64,000 nt of DNA from DATKYQ01 sp035528415 (GCA_035528415.1 DATKYQ010000002.1:124001-188000); one strand, 5' to 3'; positions 51,470-60,705 are shown, numbered from the stretch's first letter. The notes: generated by a model from the sequence alone, not told the origin. Numbers and translations are program-made.

Positions 51470-52375
51470 TCAGTTCTCCTTGTTCGCGGTTGAGCCGATT
51501 ACTTCCATGCGGCCCAGGTCGGTAAAGCCGTAACCGGGCATGCCCTTGGACGCGATGTCCTTGAGTTCCCCGATGATGAAGTCGAGGAAGTGCGACACCT
51601 GTGGATGGGATGCGAAGGATACGGGTACGGCCAGCTTGAATGGTTCGCTGGCCAGCGGAATGAAATCCAGCCCGCACATGTCGGCCGCCACCTGAATGCC
51701 GACACCCGCCTTGGCCTCACCCTTGCGAATGGCCAGGGCCAGTTCCAGGTGGGTGGAATACGGTCCGACCCGATTCAGTTGGCCCGGCTCGATTCCCTTG
51801 GCGCGGCATAGACGTTCGACAAGATGATAGGTGCCGCTGAGAGCCTGACGCACGGCGAAGCTGTGACCCCGTTCTGCAATCACATCCATGCCGCTGATGT
51901 CGGGATTTTTTTTGCGATCGAAAATGATCCCCTGCGAGCGTTGCAGCAGATTGAACAGGTAGCAACCCTTGCGATTTCCCATTTGTTGTCTGACCTGGCT
52001 GTTTTCAACGTGAAATCCCGCGAGATGAGCCCTGTCCGCTCCGATGGCCGAGAGTCCGGCCAGTGAGCCTACCGTTGCCGACGCCACCGGCACTTCATTT
52101 TCCGCCTGGAATTTCGCAGCCGCTCTCGAGAACAGCCAGTCGTCAGAACCCTGAATTATGAGCATGTCGGAAAGCACCGCCCGCATCAGGCCGTGCAGCG
52201 GATAGGCAGCCTTCTTCTCGACCCACTGATCGATCATATGCTTGGGAAACAGCCACTTGCCGGAGATCCGAGCGCCGGGAAGCTGTCCCGAGGCGACCAG
52301 GGAATATACTTTTTTATCGTTCAATTTCAGATATTTGGCTACTTCCTTAGTGGTGAGATAGTCGGCCACGGTCAA
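51470..52375 (-). CDS. HTH (excisionase-type) regulator with PBP-like sensor domain
   Basis: A 301-residue cytosolic regulator. The N-terminal 60 residues are an excisionase/MerR-like winged helix-turn-helix (TTKEVAKYLKLNDKKVYSLVASGQLPGARISGKWLF). The rest (about 75-300) is a periplasmic-binding-protein-like domain without signal peptide (PBP_like superfamily), which in known members binds oxyanions such as molybdate or tungstate. It is the first gene of an operon with the diheme lipoprotein and the porin and probably controls it. A tandem 10-bp repeat array lies upstream at 52428-52467. Confidence 0.8.
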   Translation of the reverse strand: MTVADYLTTKEVAKYLKLNDKKVYSLVASGQLPGARISGKWLFPKHMIDQWVEKKAAYPLHGLMRAVLSDMLIIQGSDDWLFSRAAAKFQAENEVPVASATVGSLAGLSAIGADRAHLAGFHVENSQVRQQMGNRKGCYLFNLLQRSQGIIFDRKKNPDISGMDVIAERGHSFAVRQALSGTYHLVERLCRAKGIEPGQLNRVGPYSTHLELALAIRKGEAKAGVGIQVAADMCGLDFIPLASEPFKLAVPVSFASHPQVSHFLDFIIGELKDIASKGMPGYGFTDLGRMEVIGSTANKEN

Positions 52376-52427
52376 TCTCCCAGGTTGCGCGAGATAATGC
52401 CATGCCAGGAGAGCAAGTCAAGAAAAA

Positions 52428-52467
52428 AATAACAAATAATGACAAATAATAACAAGTAATAACTTCT
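52428..52467. repeat. Tandem 10-bp repeats in a divergent promoter gap
   Basis: Four head-to-tail 10-mers: AATAACAAAT, AATGACAAAT, AATAACAAGT and AATAACTTCT, the last partial. They lie 53 bp upstream of the regulator start and 49 bp upstream of the DUF1846 gene. One helical turn per unit is the spacing expected for cooperative binding of an excisionase-type protein. Candidate operator. Confidence 0.55.
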
Positions 52468-52516
52468 ACTATTTCTGGTAAGACGTCGGACAACATGATA
52501 ATAACGCGTCAAAATC

Positions 52517-54055
52517 ATGGGAGTTCACACGCAAAAGATAACGGGCTTCGATAACGAGAAGTACCTTCAGGAACAGACCAAGGCCATTCTCGGTCGGGTG
52601 GACAAGTTCTGTGACAAGCTGTATCTCGAGTTCGGAGGAAAGCTCACCTTTGATTACCACGCCGCCAGGGTTCTTCCGGGTTACGATCCCAACGTGAAGA
52701 TCAGGTTGCTGCAGAGGCTTAAAGACAAGATCGAGATCGTTTTCTGTGTAAGCGCCAAGGACATCGCCAAGGGCCGCATACGGGGTGACTTCAACATTAC
52801 CTACGACATCGCTACCCTGCGAGCACTCGATGATTTGCGTGATTACAATCTGCCGATCGCGGCCGTTTCGATCAACCGATTTTCGGGAGAGTCGTCCGCT
52901 CTCCAATTGAAATCCAAGGTGGAGCGAATGGGGATCCGCGTCCATACCCAGGCGGATATCGAAGGGTACCCAGTTTATGTCGATCGGATCGTGAGCGAGG
53001 AAGGATACGGCAAGAACCCCTACATCGAGACAACCAAGCCAATCGTCGTGATCACCGGAGCCGGGCCGGGAAGCGGCAAGATGGCCACCGGCCTGTCCCA
53101 GTTGTACCATGACCACCGTGCGGGCCGCAGCTCCGGCTTTGCCAAGTTCGAGACGTTTCCCATCTGGGGGTTGCCCGTCAGCCATCCGGTCAATATTGCC
53201 TACGAAGCGGCCACGGCAGACCTTGCGGACTTCAACTTGGTGGACCCGTTCCACCTTGCCGCCTACAATGAAACCGCCGTCAATTACAACCGGGATGTAG
53301 AGAACTTTCCGATCCTGCACCGGATCATCGAGATGATCGTGGGAAGCGGATCCGAATTGCCGAATTATCGTTCTCCAACCGACATGGGCGTCAATTGCGC
53401 GGCCGCCGGCATCGTGGATGACGGCGTGGTGAGGGAATCTGCGCGCCAGGAGATCATCCGTCGCTATTTTCGCTACAGATGGGAATACCGCATCGGCATC
53501 GAACGCAAGGAAACCGTCGACCGGGCGAAGGCCCTTGTCGAGCGTATCGACGCGAAACCAGAGGATCGAAAACCGGTCGTCCCGGCTCGCGAGGCCGCCC
53601 TGGAAGCGGAACGTGAGGGTAAGGGCAACAAGGGTGTTTTTTGCGGTGCCGCCATCGAGTTGAATTCGGGTGAAGTCGTTTCCGGCAAGAACTCTCCCCT
53701 GATGCATTCCGGCTCAGCTGCCGTCCTCAACGCAGTCAAGTCTCTTGCCGGGATTCCCGACAAGATCGATCTGCTGCCACGCGTGGTCATCGAAAACCTG
53801 ACACTGCTAAAGAGAGACGTTCTGGGCATGTCGGCAGAAAGTCTCGACGTTAGCGAGATCCAGATCGCCTTGGCCATCAGCGCAACCACGAATCCATCTG
53901 CCCAGGCCGGCCTGGACGCAATGCGCAAACTGCGCGGCTGCGAGATGCACATGACCCACATTCCCTCCCAGGGGGATCAGGTGGGCCTGAGAAGAACGGG
54001 TGTCAACCTCACCACCGACGCTGAATTCACCCCAGGCGGCTACTTCCTGCGCTGA
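52517..54055 (+). CDS. DUF1846 domain protein
   Basis: A 512-residue cytosolic protein matching the DUF1846 family over its length (GFDNEKYLQEQTKAILGRVDKF...ITGAGPGSGKMATGLSQLYHDH...DMGVNCAAAGIVDD). It has a P-loop-like G-x-G-P-G-S-G-K stretch near residue 182. The role of the family is not settled. The start ATG has no clear Shine-Dalgarno. It is divergent from the regulator operon across the 10-bp repeats. Confidence 0.85.
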   Translation: MGVHTQKITGFDNEKYLQEQTKAILGRVDKFCDKLYLEFGGKLTFDYHAARVLPGYDPNVKIRLLQRLKDKIEIVFCVSAKDIAKGRIRGDFNITYDIATLRALDDLRDYNLPIAAVSINRFSGESSALQLKSKVERMGIRVHTQADIEGYPVYVDRIVSEEGYGKNPYIETTKPIVVITGAGPGSGKMATGLSQLYHDHRAGRSSGFAKFETFPIWGLPVSHPVNIAYEAATADLADFNLVDPFHLAAYNETAVNYNRDVENFPILHRIIEMIVGSGSELPNYRSPTDMGVNCAAAGIVDDGVVRESARQEIIRRYFRYRWEYRIGIERKETVDRAKALVERIDAKPEDRKPVVPAREAALEAEREGKGNKGVFCGAAIELNSGEVVSGKNSPLMHSGSAAVLNAVKSLAGIPDKIDLLPRVVIENLTLLKRDVLGMSAESLDVSEIQIALAISATTNPSAQAGLDAMRKLRGCEMHMTHIPSQGDQVGLRRTGVNLTTDAEFTPGGYFLR

Positions 54056-54081
54056 TCCCAACCTTGGGCTGCGTTGGGGTG

Positions 54082-55929
54082 CTACTCGGTGGCCGCCGCC
54101 GGGGCGTCGGCCTCGATGCTTACCAGATAGAACTTGTTGCAGCTGCGATCGAGGATGCGCAGGCTGCGGCTGGTTGCGGCGGGCAATTGATCCTTCAGCT
54201 TGGCCAGGCGGTGCTGCTCTACCAGCAGGAAGCGGCGGCGGTTCTTGTTGTCTGACAGCCACGACTTCATCCCTGAGTTGTTCTTCAACTGGGTGACCGT
54301 GTTGCGCGAGTAGAAAGTCTCGCCGCGCCAGTTCATCAGGTAGGCGCCGATTGGCTGATTGTCTTGCCGCAGGGCATAGTAGGTGTCGAACAGGTGGCGT
54401 TGGCTCCAGTGGGGACTCATGGCGCCGAAGAAATACCAACCTCCCCAGATCGCCCCGGCCAGCGCGCCTGCTGCCAGCAGACGGGTCGTCCAACGGGAGA
54501 GTTGCCGACGGTACATGAGAAACACGATCGCCAGGCCCAGGCTCATCAGGCCGTAGATCACACCGTAGCCCACCTGCCCCGGCAGCGCGGCTTCCTTGGG
54601 GAAAGCGCGCGTGTAGTTATAGATGAACAAGTCGACCAAGTTCTTGGGCATCAGGCCGATGTCGCGGGAGATGATGACTACACCCAACACCAGCGCCAGC
54701 GGAACCAGAACTTTTCCCGGTTGTTCCAGGCCGCGACGGAAACGATCGAGCCACAGGGCGGCAAGCACCGCCAAGGGCGGCAGGATCGGCAGAACGTAGT
54801 GATGAAACTTGGTGACCGAGAGGGAATAGAGCGCCAGGCCGGCCAGCGCCCACAGCAAGACGAACAACTCGATCCGCGCCGCGCGATCGAGGTCGCGCAG
54901 TTCAGACCGAGGGCCGTCGAGCCGCTGCGCGCTGCGCACCCCCCCCCACAACATGAAGGGGAACCAGGGATGGGTGCCCAGGCCGAGTTGCTTGATGAAA
55001 TAAACGAAGGTGCCCCGGTCGCCGTGCACGCCCTCGAACAGGCGGTAGAGGTGGTCGTGCAGGAAGAAACGCTTGAAAAAGGTCTTGCCTTCGTCGTCGA
55101 GCAAGCGGCGCGTGATCGAGGCGATCGTCATGTAGACGTACCAGGGAGCGGCGATCACCAGGGCCAGAATGCCGCCGCTTATCACCCGCATCCGGCGCAG
55201 TCGGCTCCAGTCGCCGCTTATAATGAAGTACAACAGGAAGATCAGGCCGGGCACGAGGAATCCTGTCAGGCCCTTGGCCAAAACGGCCAGCCCGCAAAGC
55301 GCGTAGCCCGCATACAGCAGGCCGGGCCGGGGCCGCTCGTCGAACCCGCCCTGAAGCAGCAGGCTCACCCCGGCGGTCATCAGGCCGACCAGCGGCATGT
55401 CGGTCATGGCCTGGCGGGCCGTGAAGTAATACATGGCCGAGGTGCCAAGGATGACGGCGGCAAGCAGCCCGACCCGCGCCCCGAAGAAACGCCGACATAG
55501 TCCGAAGGCGCCAAGCAGCCCGATGATGGCGGTAAGGACGAAAGGAAAACGTATGTACCACTCGGCCCCGGATGAGATCCCGCCCGTGGCCGAATCAACC
55601 CCGAAGATCTTCATCGGTACCGCAATCAGCCACAGGATCAGCACCGGCTTCGAGTAGAAGTACTTGCGATCGGTGCTCTGGCCGGGGCTGTGCTCCCAGG
55701 TGGGATCGAGCCAGTTGCCGCTTTCGGCCATTTCGCGTGCGACCTCGCCGTAGTGCGTCTCCCAGGGATCCCATAGCCCGCTGCTTCCGAGAAAGGGCAA
55801 ATAGAGGACGCAGCCCAGCAAGCAAACCAGCACCCAGGGCCGCCAGCCGGAAATCAGGTAGGCGATCAGGCCGCCGGCTGCCGTTCTTTCAGGTGACGCT
55901 TCGGCAGTCACTGTTTCGCTCTCGTTCAT
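54082..55929 (-). CDS. ArnT-like GT-C glycosyltransferase
   Basis: A 615-residue inner-membrane protein with about ten to twelve helices, of the PMT/ArnT glycosyltransferase family that uses polyprenyl-linked sugars. The first periplasmic loop carries GLWDPWETHYGEVAREM with the conserved D/E residues and W. A second motif is the FFGARVGLLAAVILGTS region. The last 100 residues form a soluble periplasmic domain. Acceptor (lipid A or protein) is unknown. Convergent with DUF1846 by 26 bp. Confidence 0.85.
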   Translation of the reverse strand: MNESETVTAEASPERTAAGGLIAYLISGWRPWVLVCLLGCVLYLPFLGSSGLWDPWETHYGEVAREMAESGNWLDPTWEHSPGQSTDRKYFYSKPVLILWLIAVPMKIFGVDSATGGISSGAEWYIRFPFVLTAIIGLLGAFGLCRRFFGARVGLLAAVILGTSAMYYFTARQAMTDMPLVGLMTAGVSLLLQGGFDERPRPGLLYAGYALCGLAVLAKGLTGFLVPGLIFLLYFIISGDWSRLRRMRVISGGILALVIAAPWYVYMTIASITRRLLDDEGKTFFKRFFLHDHLYRLFEGVHGDRGTFVYFIKQLGLGTHPWFPFMLWGGVRSAQRLDGPRSELRDLDRAARIELFVLLWALAGLALYSLSVTKFHHYVLPILPPLAVLAALWLDRFRRGLEQPGKVLVPLALVLGVVIISRDIGLMPKNLVDLFIYNYTRAFPKEAALPGQVGYGVIYGLMSLGLAIVFLMYRRQLSRWTTRLLAAGALAGAIWGGWYFFGAMSPHWSQRHLFDTYYALRQDNQPIGAYLMNWRGETFYSRNTVTQLKNNSGMKSWLSDNKNRRRFLLVEQHRLAKLKDQLPAATSRSLRILDRSCNKFYLVSIEADAPAAATE

Positions 55930-55988
55930 CGGGATGCCACATTAGGCGAGACCTGGCGGTCTGTCAAACCCGACAGGCCCACCCCTGT

Positions 55989-56017
55989 TTGTCTCTTGCC
56001 TGCTAAGATGCTAGACT
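55989..56017 (+). promoter_or_regulatory. Candidate promoter of the HD-domain gene
   Basis: TTGTCT (55989-55994) and TAGACT (56012-56017) with a 17-bp spacer lie upstream of the HD gene, in the divergent gap to the ArnT-like gene. Confidence 0.35.
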
Positions 56018-56101
56018 TGCAGCCGGGAGCCGGGCCTTAAGACGCTCATCTGGGGGATTGTGGGTTGCGCCCGGCCCCGGAAAGCGGGTCAGGGCGTGGC
56101 A

Positions 56102-57241
56102 ATGCATGATCTTAACGATTTCTTGCGCCTCTCCGAAGTGCTCAACCTTCAGCTGAGCATTGAACCCTTGGGCCGCGTGAACGTGGCCTCGGTGATCTTG
56201 CACCGCAAGCAACTGCCGCACAACGAGCGGGAAGTGCTGGCCAGCGTGATCAGGTATATAGATGAAGCTTATGGACAACGGCGCCGGCGCATCGGGCCGT
56301 TGGCGGTGCTGCATCCGCTGCGGGCGACCGCCTTGTTGGCCCGAGCCCAGGGTCAAGTCAACCTGCTCGACCTGCAGACCTGCCTGCTGCACGACAAGCT
56401 CGAAGACCTGACTCCCGAAGACCTCGGCCGCGAGCGCTGGGAATCCCTGGAGGTCGGCTTCCAGCGCCTGCTCAAATCAATCGACCCGCTCGACGAGTGG
56501 TTCTTGATGGAACGCTTGGACCGGTTGACCAAGCGTGTCGGCGAGACTTATTTCCAGTACATCGGCCGTTTGTTGGACAAGGCGATCCAGACCCCGGAGT
56601 TGGTGCGCGTCAAACTGGCCGATCGCCTGGATAATACCCTGGACATGCACGTAGAAATCGAAGATCCGATCCAGGGTGTCGACTTTTTCGGAACCATCTT
56701 TCAGATCATGATGGTCAATTCATTCCACGGCTACCGCCCGGAGCTGTCCCATCAGCCGCCCTCTCCGCTGAACGGAGCCCAGCGGCTCTATCAATTGTTC
56801 AAGAGCGCGGTCCTGATGTCCCTGGTGCGTCAGTACAAGGTGGCGACCGACGACCGCACCACCCAGGAACTGTTCGAAGCACTGGCCCTGGCCTCTATGA
56901 AGGAAGCCCATAGGATCGTGCTGCACATCTTTGGTTATCACCAGACCGACATGGCGCGCCAACGGGCTTTGCTGATGGAGGTGCTCGACTACGCCCAGGC
57001 GGGCTTCACCGACAAGGTGACCAGACCCCATAAGAAGCATCGACTCGACGGATTGTTCTTCTCGCGTTTTAAAGACTCCGACTCGAATGTCCGCCGCCGG
57101 AGCCTGGCCGAGCTGTACAAGGATAAAGATATGATGATCGAGGCGGCCATGGCGCTGGGGATCATCTTCCAGGGTTTCCTCAACGATCCGGATTACTTCG
57201 TCCAAGGCATAAGCGTGCAGGGCATACGGCCGACGGATTAA
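56102..57241 (+). CDS. HD-domain protein resembling the RelA/SpoT hydrolase region
   Basis: A 379-residue protein. The first 190 residues resemble the (p)ppGpp hydrolase HD domain of RelA/SpoT: H71 (VLHPLRATALL), the H97-D98 pair in LLHDKLED with the nearby acidic residues, and KLADRLDN with D174. The synthetase, TGS and ACT domains are absent. About 200-379 is a helical region I do not recognise. It may hydrolyse (p)ppGpp or another nucleotide as a small alarmone hydrolase, but the histidine/aspartate spacing has to be compared. ATG at 56102 is preferred to a GTG at 56060. Confidence 0.65.
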   Translation: MHDLNDFLRLSEVLNLQLSIEPLGRVNVASVILHRKQLPHNEREVLASVIRYIDEAYGQRRRRIGPLAVLHPLRATALLARAQGQVNLLDLQTCLLHDKLEDLTPEDLGRERWESLEVGFQRLLKSIDPLDEWFLMERLDRLTKRVGETYFQYIGRLLDKAIQTPELVRVKLADRLDNTLDMHVEIEDPIQGVDFFGTIFQIMMVNSFHGYRPELSHQPPSPLNGAQRLYQLFKSAVLMSLVRQYKVATDDRTTQELFEALALASMKEAHRIVLHIFGYHQTDMARQRALLMEVLDYAQAGFTDKVTRPHKKHRLDGLFFSRFKDSDSNVRRRSLAELYKDKDMMIEAAMALGIIFQGFLNDPDYFVQGISVQGIRPTD

Positions 57242-57249
57242 CGGCCCTA

Positions 57250-58143
57250 CTATTCGCCGAGCAGTCCGATGGTCATCCAGGCCAACGGTGCAAAGATGAA
57301 GACCAAACCCAGGATGCCGCTCAGCAGGCGGCGGGCGAGCCCGATCTTTTTCCGGCGTCGCCTGATCGAGCCCTGGTGGGCCCTGAGCAGGCTGTTGTGC
57401 AGCATGGGGATGCCCAGCACCAAAATGCACACCACGGCGATTACCAGGCCGGCCGGGAAGATCCAGGCGGTCGTCCCGGACAGTCCGGGCAGATGGGCCG
57501 GCAACTCGAAGAGCAGGTTTTCCGCCGCCTGGGCCAGTGAGACGCCGGCGACCGCCAGCAGCATCAGGATAGTAAACGGCAGGTGGATCTTTTCGATGTT
57601 GATATCCCGCAGGTAGGCCGCAAAGAAGACGAGCGCACGCTTGAACTGGTAGATGCGCTTGCCGACGGCGCCCCAGGCGCGGCCCAGTAGACCGGAGCCG
57701 GGGATGACGTAGCCGATCTCGTCCGTGTCCTTCTCGGTCGGCAAGGCCCCCAAGGCCAGGCGCAGCGCGGCCAGGGTGGCCCACAAGGCGGCCAGCACCG
57801 GTGTCGCCGCCCGGCGCGCGGACAGGTCGAGCACGTCGTCCAGGTTGGAGCCGATGATTTTATGAAGCAGTCCACCCAGGGCGGAAATCGCCTTGTGGAC
57901 GCCCAGCAGGAGCCAGTCGGCGATATTTTCGAGACTGGGGTAGCCTAAAGAGAAGGCCAGGGCCGCCAAAGCCATAAAGCCCAGCGGCATGAAGAAGGCG
58001 CGGCTTTTGGCCAGTCCCTTGGTTGTCTTGAGATACCAACGCAGGATGGGAATCTTGCCGGCCAACGAGGTCTCGTCGGTGTCCTCGTGCTCGCCGTAGT
58101 AGGGATCGATGCGCTCGATCCCGGGTGGGGTGTCTTCACTCAC
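57250..58143 (-). CDS. Polytopic membrane protein of unknown function
   Basis: A 297-residue inner-membrane protein starting at GTG 58143, with about five transmembrane helices (around 55-80, 110-125, 195-215, 225-250 and 270-292 by hydropathy). No catalytic motif seen. It is convergent to the HD gene with an 8-bp gap and 22 bp downstream of the pyruvyltransferase-like gene, so it may be cotranscribed with it. Confidence 0.65.
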   Translation of the reverse strand: MSEDTPPGIERIDPYYGEHEDTDETSLAGKIPILRWYLKTTKGLAKSRAFFMPLGFMALAALAFSLGYPSLENIADWLLLGVHKAISALGGLLHKIIGSNLDDVLDLSARRAATPVLAALWATLAALRLALGALPTEKDTDEIGYVIPGSGLLGRAWGAVGKRIYQFKRALVFFAAYLRDINIEKIHLPFTILMLLAVAGVSLAQAAENLLFELPAHLPGLSGTTAWIFPAGLVIAVVCILVLGIPMLHNSLLRAHQGSIRRRRKKIGLARRLLSGILGLVFIFAPLAWMTIGLLGE

Positions 58144-58165
58144 GCCGCTGTCCTAAGCCGCCCGC

Positions 58166-59581
58166 TCATCCGGCGTAGTTGCTCAGGATCTCCTCAAGCC
58201 CCGGGTGAAGCGGGGGCAGGAAATCCAGAAAATCGCCGGGCGGGTCGTCCAGTTCGATCCCCGGGAACGACTGCTCGACGAAGTTCCTGAAGAACTTGCC
58301 CATCTCGGCCATGGTGTGCAGGTAGCCCGGGATGGTGCCCGCGATCTTGGCGCCGACCCGCTTACGGTTGCGCCACAGCTTGACTAAAGCCTCATAAAGA
58401 TTTTCTTCCAGGGCGGGATCCTCGGTCGTCAGGTAGTAGTCTTCGAGCTGATCGCATTCCTTCAGGATGTTGTAAAGGCGTTCGTCCATGGAGACGGCGA
58501 TGGATGGAACGCTCCCGGTCATGGACAGCACGCGGGCGTGGTAGCGCGAGGTCACCAGTCCGCTCAAGGCATGCAAGATGCCGGTCATCTGGTAGCCGTC
58601 GTAGTAACGCGAGCTGAATATCTCGGCCGGCTGATCGAGTGCCTGCCTGAGATCGTTGCAGGGGCCCAGATCGAGCGCCTCCATGCCGATGATCACCAGG
58701 TGTACGTTACGGGCGGCGCGAAAGCGGTTGACGGCCCGGGCGATGCCCTCGATGTAGTTGCGATAGTGTCTGTTCCTCTCTTCCGAGGCCGAGAAGTAGT
58801 ACCACTTCTCGAAATGATTGTCCCAGTTTCGGGTCAGAATCGAGCGGGTCAGGCGGGTCAGGCTCGGGCGCACCGGCCAGCAGAACGGGTTTATCACGGC
58901 CAGGCCGAGGATGGGTTTCTTTCCGTCCCAGCCGGTCTTGCCGCGAAGCTCCCGCTCGACCCAGGCCCGGTCCGCCGGGGGAAAGGTCCAGGCCGTGTCG
59001 GTGCCGAGGTGCCCGGTGAGACCCATCCGGCGGATGATTTCGAGCGAGGGCTCGGTGCGCGCGATGAAATAGGTCTCCTTGCACATGCGCGAGGCCAGCT
59101 TCTCTACCTGGGGATCCATCCGGCCGGCCTCGGAACCGTAAGCGATGCACGGCTTTCCTTGCTGCTTCATTATCCCGGCGGCCTCGCAGAAAAAAAGCGT
59201 CAAGGCATTTGCGAATTTGCTCTTGAGTGTGCTGCCTTCCGAGAGCACCGCCATGTGGTAGTCCTTACAGGCGTCCAGCAGATCCTTGAAAAAGATCGAG
59301 CTGAACTCGATAAGCTTAGTAGTCGAGGAGAAGTAGACCTGGATATTCGAAGCGTCGAGGGTCAGAACGCCCACCTCTATCCGATCTTTTCCCAGCACGC
59401 GGTAGAATTGATCGACCATGGCGGCGACCCGCACGTCCGCGCCCGTGTTGCGCTTGCCGTTGTAACCGACCAGGAGAATCTTGAGCTTCTGCCCGGGACG
59501 CCAGGTCTCGAACCCTCGCGCCCTGGCGGTCGCGGATGCCCCCATTACGCCCAGTGCGGTGACCGAGTCCATATCGAACAT
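58166..59581 (-). CDS. Polysaccharide pyruvyltransferase-family protein
   Basis: A 471-residue protein with the N-terminal YNGKRNTGADVRV motif and C-terminal SRYHARVLSMTGSVPSIAVSMDERL of the polysaccharide pyruvyltransferase (CsaB/ExoV) superfamily. Members put a pyruvate ketal on cell-wall or exopolysaccharide sugars using PEP. AGGAGGTG lies 9 nt before the ATG at 59581. Divergent from the tocopherol-cyclase-like gene. The exact acceptor is unknown. Confidence 0.8.
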   Translation of the reverse strand: MFDMDSVTALGVMGASATARARGFETWRPGQKLKILLVGYNGKRNTGADVRVAAMVDQFYRVLGKDRIEVGVLTLDASNIQVYFSSTTKLIEFSSIFFKDLLDACKDYHMAVLSEGSTLKSKFANALTLFFCEAAGIMKQQGKPCIAYGSEAGRMDPQVEKLASRMCKETYFIARTEPSLEIIRRMGLTGHLGTDTAWTFPPADRAWVERELRGKTGWDGKKPILGLAVINPFCWPVRPSLTRLTRSILTRNWDNHFEKWYYFSASEERNRHYRNYIEGIARAVNRFRAARNVHLVIIGMEALDLGPCNDLRQALDQPAEIFSSRYYDGYQMTGILHALSGLVTSRYHARVLSMTGSVPSIAVSMDERLYNILKECDQLEDYYLTTEDPALEENLYEALVKLWRNRKRVGAKIAGTIPGYLHTMAEMGKFFRNFVEQSFPGIELDDPPGDFLDFLPPLHPGLEEILSNYAG

Positions 59582-59628
59582 AATTGCCTACACCTCCTGT
59601 TGCGATTTCCTGTAGGCTAGGATGGTTG

Positions 59629-60705
59629 ATGCGACGTGTCAAGAGCCGGCGGTCGGTATTTGATAACGTGCGCCTGACCGAAGAGAGCCGCGAGAACATG
59701 AAGCTCGACGAAAAAGAACGGGCCAACCTGCCCCGTTGGGATGGTCGCCGGCGCGGATGGTACGAGGTCTACTTTTTAAAGTTCAACGTTCCGGGCGAAT
59801 CGACCGCCTTCTGGCTACGCTACACCCTGACCAGCCCGCTCACCCGGATCGGTTTGCCGTACTGCGAGTTGTGGGGCGCCTTCTTCGACTCCGACGATCC
59901 CGATCGGAAGTTCGCAATCAAGAAGCGCTATCCGATCGAGGCGCTTACTCTCGATCGCGACCGCTTCGGAGTCGGCATCGGCCGGGCCAATCTCGACATG
60001 AACGCCTGTCATGGAGAGATTGCCACGGGCGGACATAGGCTCTTTTGGAACCTGCGCTTCGATTCGCGGACGCCGGTGCTTTACCACTTTCCCTACCGCT
60101 GGCTCTATCGGACCGTGTTTCCACGGACAAAGGCGGCATGCCCGCACCTGGACGCCAGGTTTTCGGGCAGGCTTACGGTCGACGGCCGGGAGATCGTCGT
60201 CTTGGAAGCTCCCGGCCAGCAGGAGCACGTCTGGGGAACCCGGCACAACCTGCGCTGGGCCTGGGGGCACTGCAATACCTTCCGCGAGGACCCATCCGCC
60301 GTGTGGGAAGGAGCCGACTGCCAGGTCAGGCACGGCCCTTTTGCGAGCGCGCATTTCAAGATGGTCTACCTGAAAACCCGCGATCGGGAATATCGCTTCA
60401 ATGCTCCCTTGCAGTGGCTTGTAAACCGTAGTTCTTTCAAAACGGGAAGCTGGCGGTTCGAAGCGCGCGACAAGAGCATTCGGGTGGTCGGCGAGGTGAG
60501 TTGCCGCGCAAAAGATCTGGTAGGGGTGACCTACGCCGATCCGGACGGCAAGCTCCTGTGGTGCAACAACACCAAGGTGGCTTCGATAATGCTCAGGCTC
60601 TTCTCGCCCGGCGGCCAAGCGCTCGACGAGCTCAACTCCGAGCGCGGGGCGGCCGTGGAGTTTGCCGATCGCCGGAAGGACCCTAGAGTGCCGGTGCTGG
60701 TCTGA
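59629..60705 (+). CDS. Tocopherol-cyclase/CrtC-like protein; 3' end duplicated downstream
   Basis: A 358-residue protein of unknown function. A motif near residue 200 (WGTRHNLRWAWGHCNTF) resembles the WG-x6-RW-x-W-x-CN-x-F signature of the tocopherol-cyclase/CrtC/AttH lipocalin-like group, and the rest is beta-rich. Basic and arginine-rich N-terminus. The ATG at 59629 follows AGGA by 6 nt; an internal ATG at 59698 is the alternative. The last 60 coding bases and stop recur at 63895-63957, bounding a 3.2-kb segment. Confidence 0.6.
   Translation: MRRVKSRRSVFDNVRLTEESRENMKLDEKERANLPRWDGRRRGWYEVYFLKFNVPGESTAFWLRYTLTSPLTRIGLPYCELWGAFFDSDDPDRKFAIKKRYPIEALTLDRDRFGVGIGRANLDMNACHGEIATGGHRLFWNLRFDSRTPVLYHFPYRWLYRTVFPRTKAACPHLDARFSGRLTVDGREIVVLEAPGQQEHVWGTRHNLRWAWGHCNTFREDPSAVWEGADCQVRHGPFASAHFKMVYLKTRDREYRFNAPLQWLVNRSSFKTGSWRFEARDKSIRVVGEVSCRAKDLVGVTYADPDGKLLWCNNTKVASIMLRLFSPGGQALDELNSERGAAVEFADRRKDPRVPVLV

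Noticed and set aside
54364..55500. 378-residue frame opposite the ArnT-like gene
   Set aside because: No domain; glutamine-rich composition that mirrors the GT-C codons. The minus-strand protein has clear family motifs.
58538..59620. Frames opposite the pyruvyltransferase and GT4 genes (also 61286-62773)
   Set aside because: Shadows of GC-rich coding strands with no ribosome site or domain.
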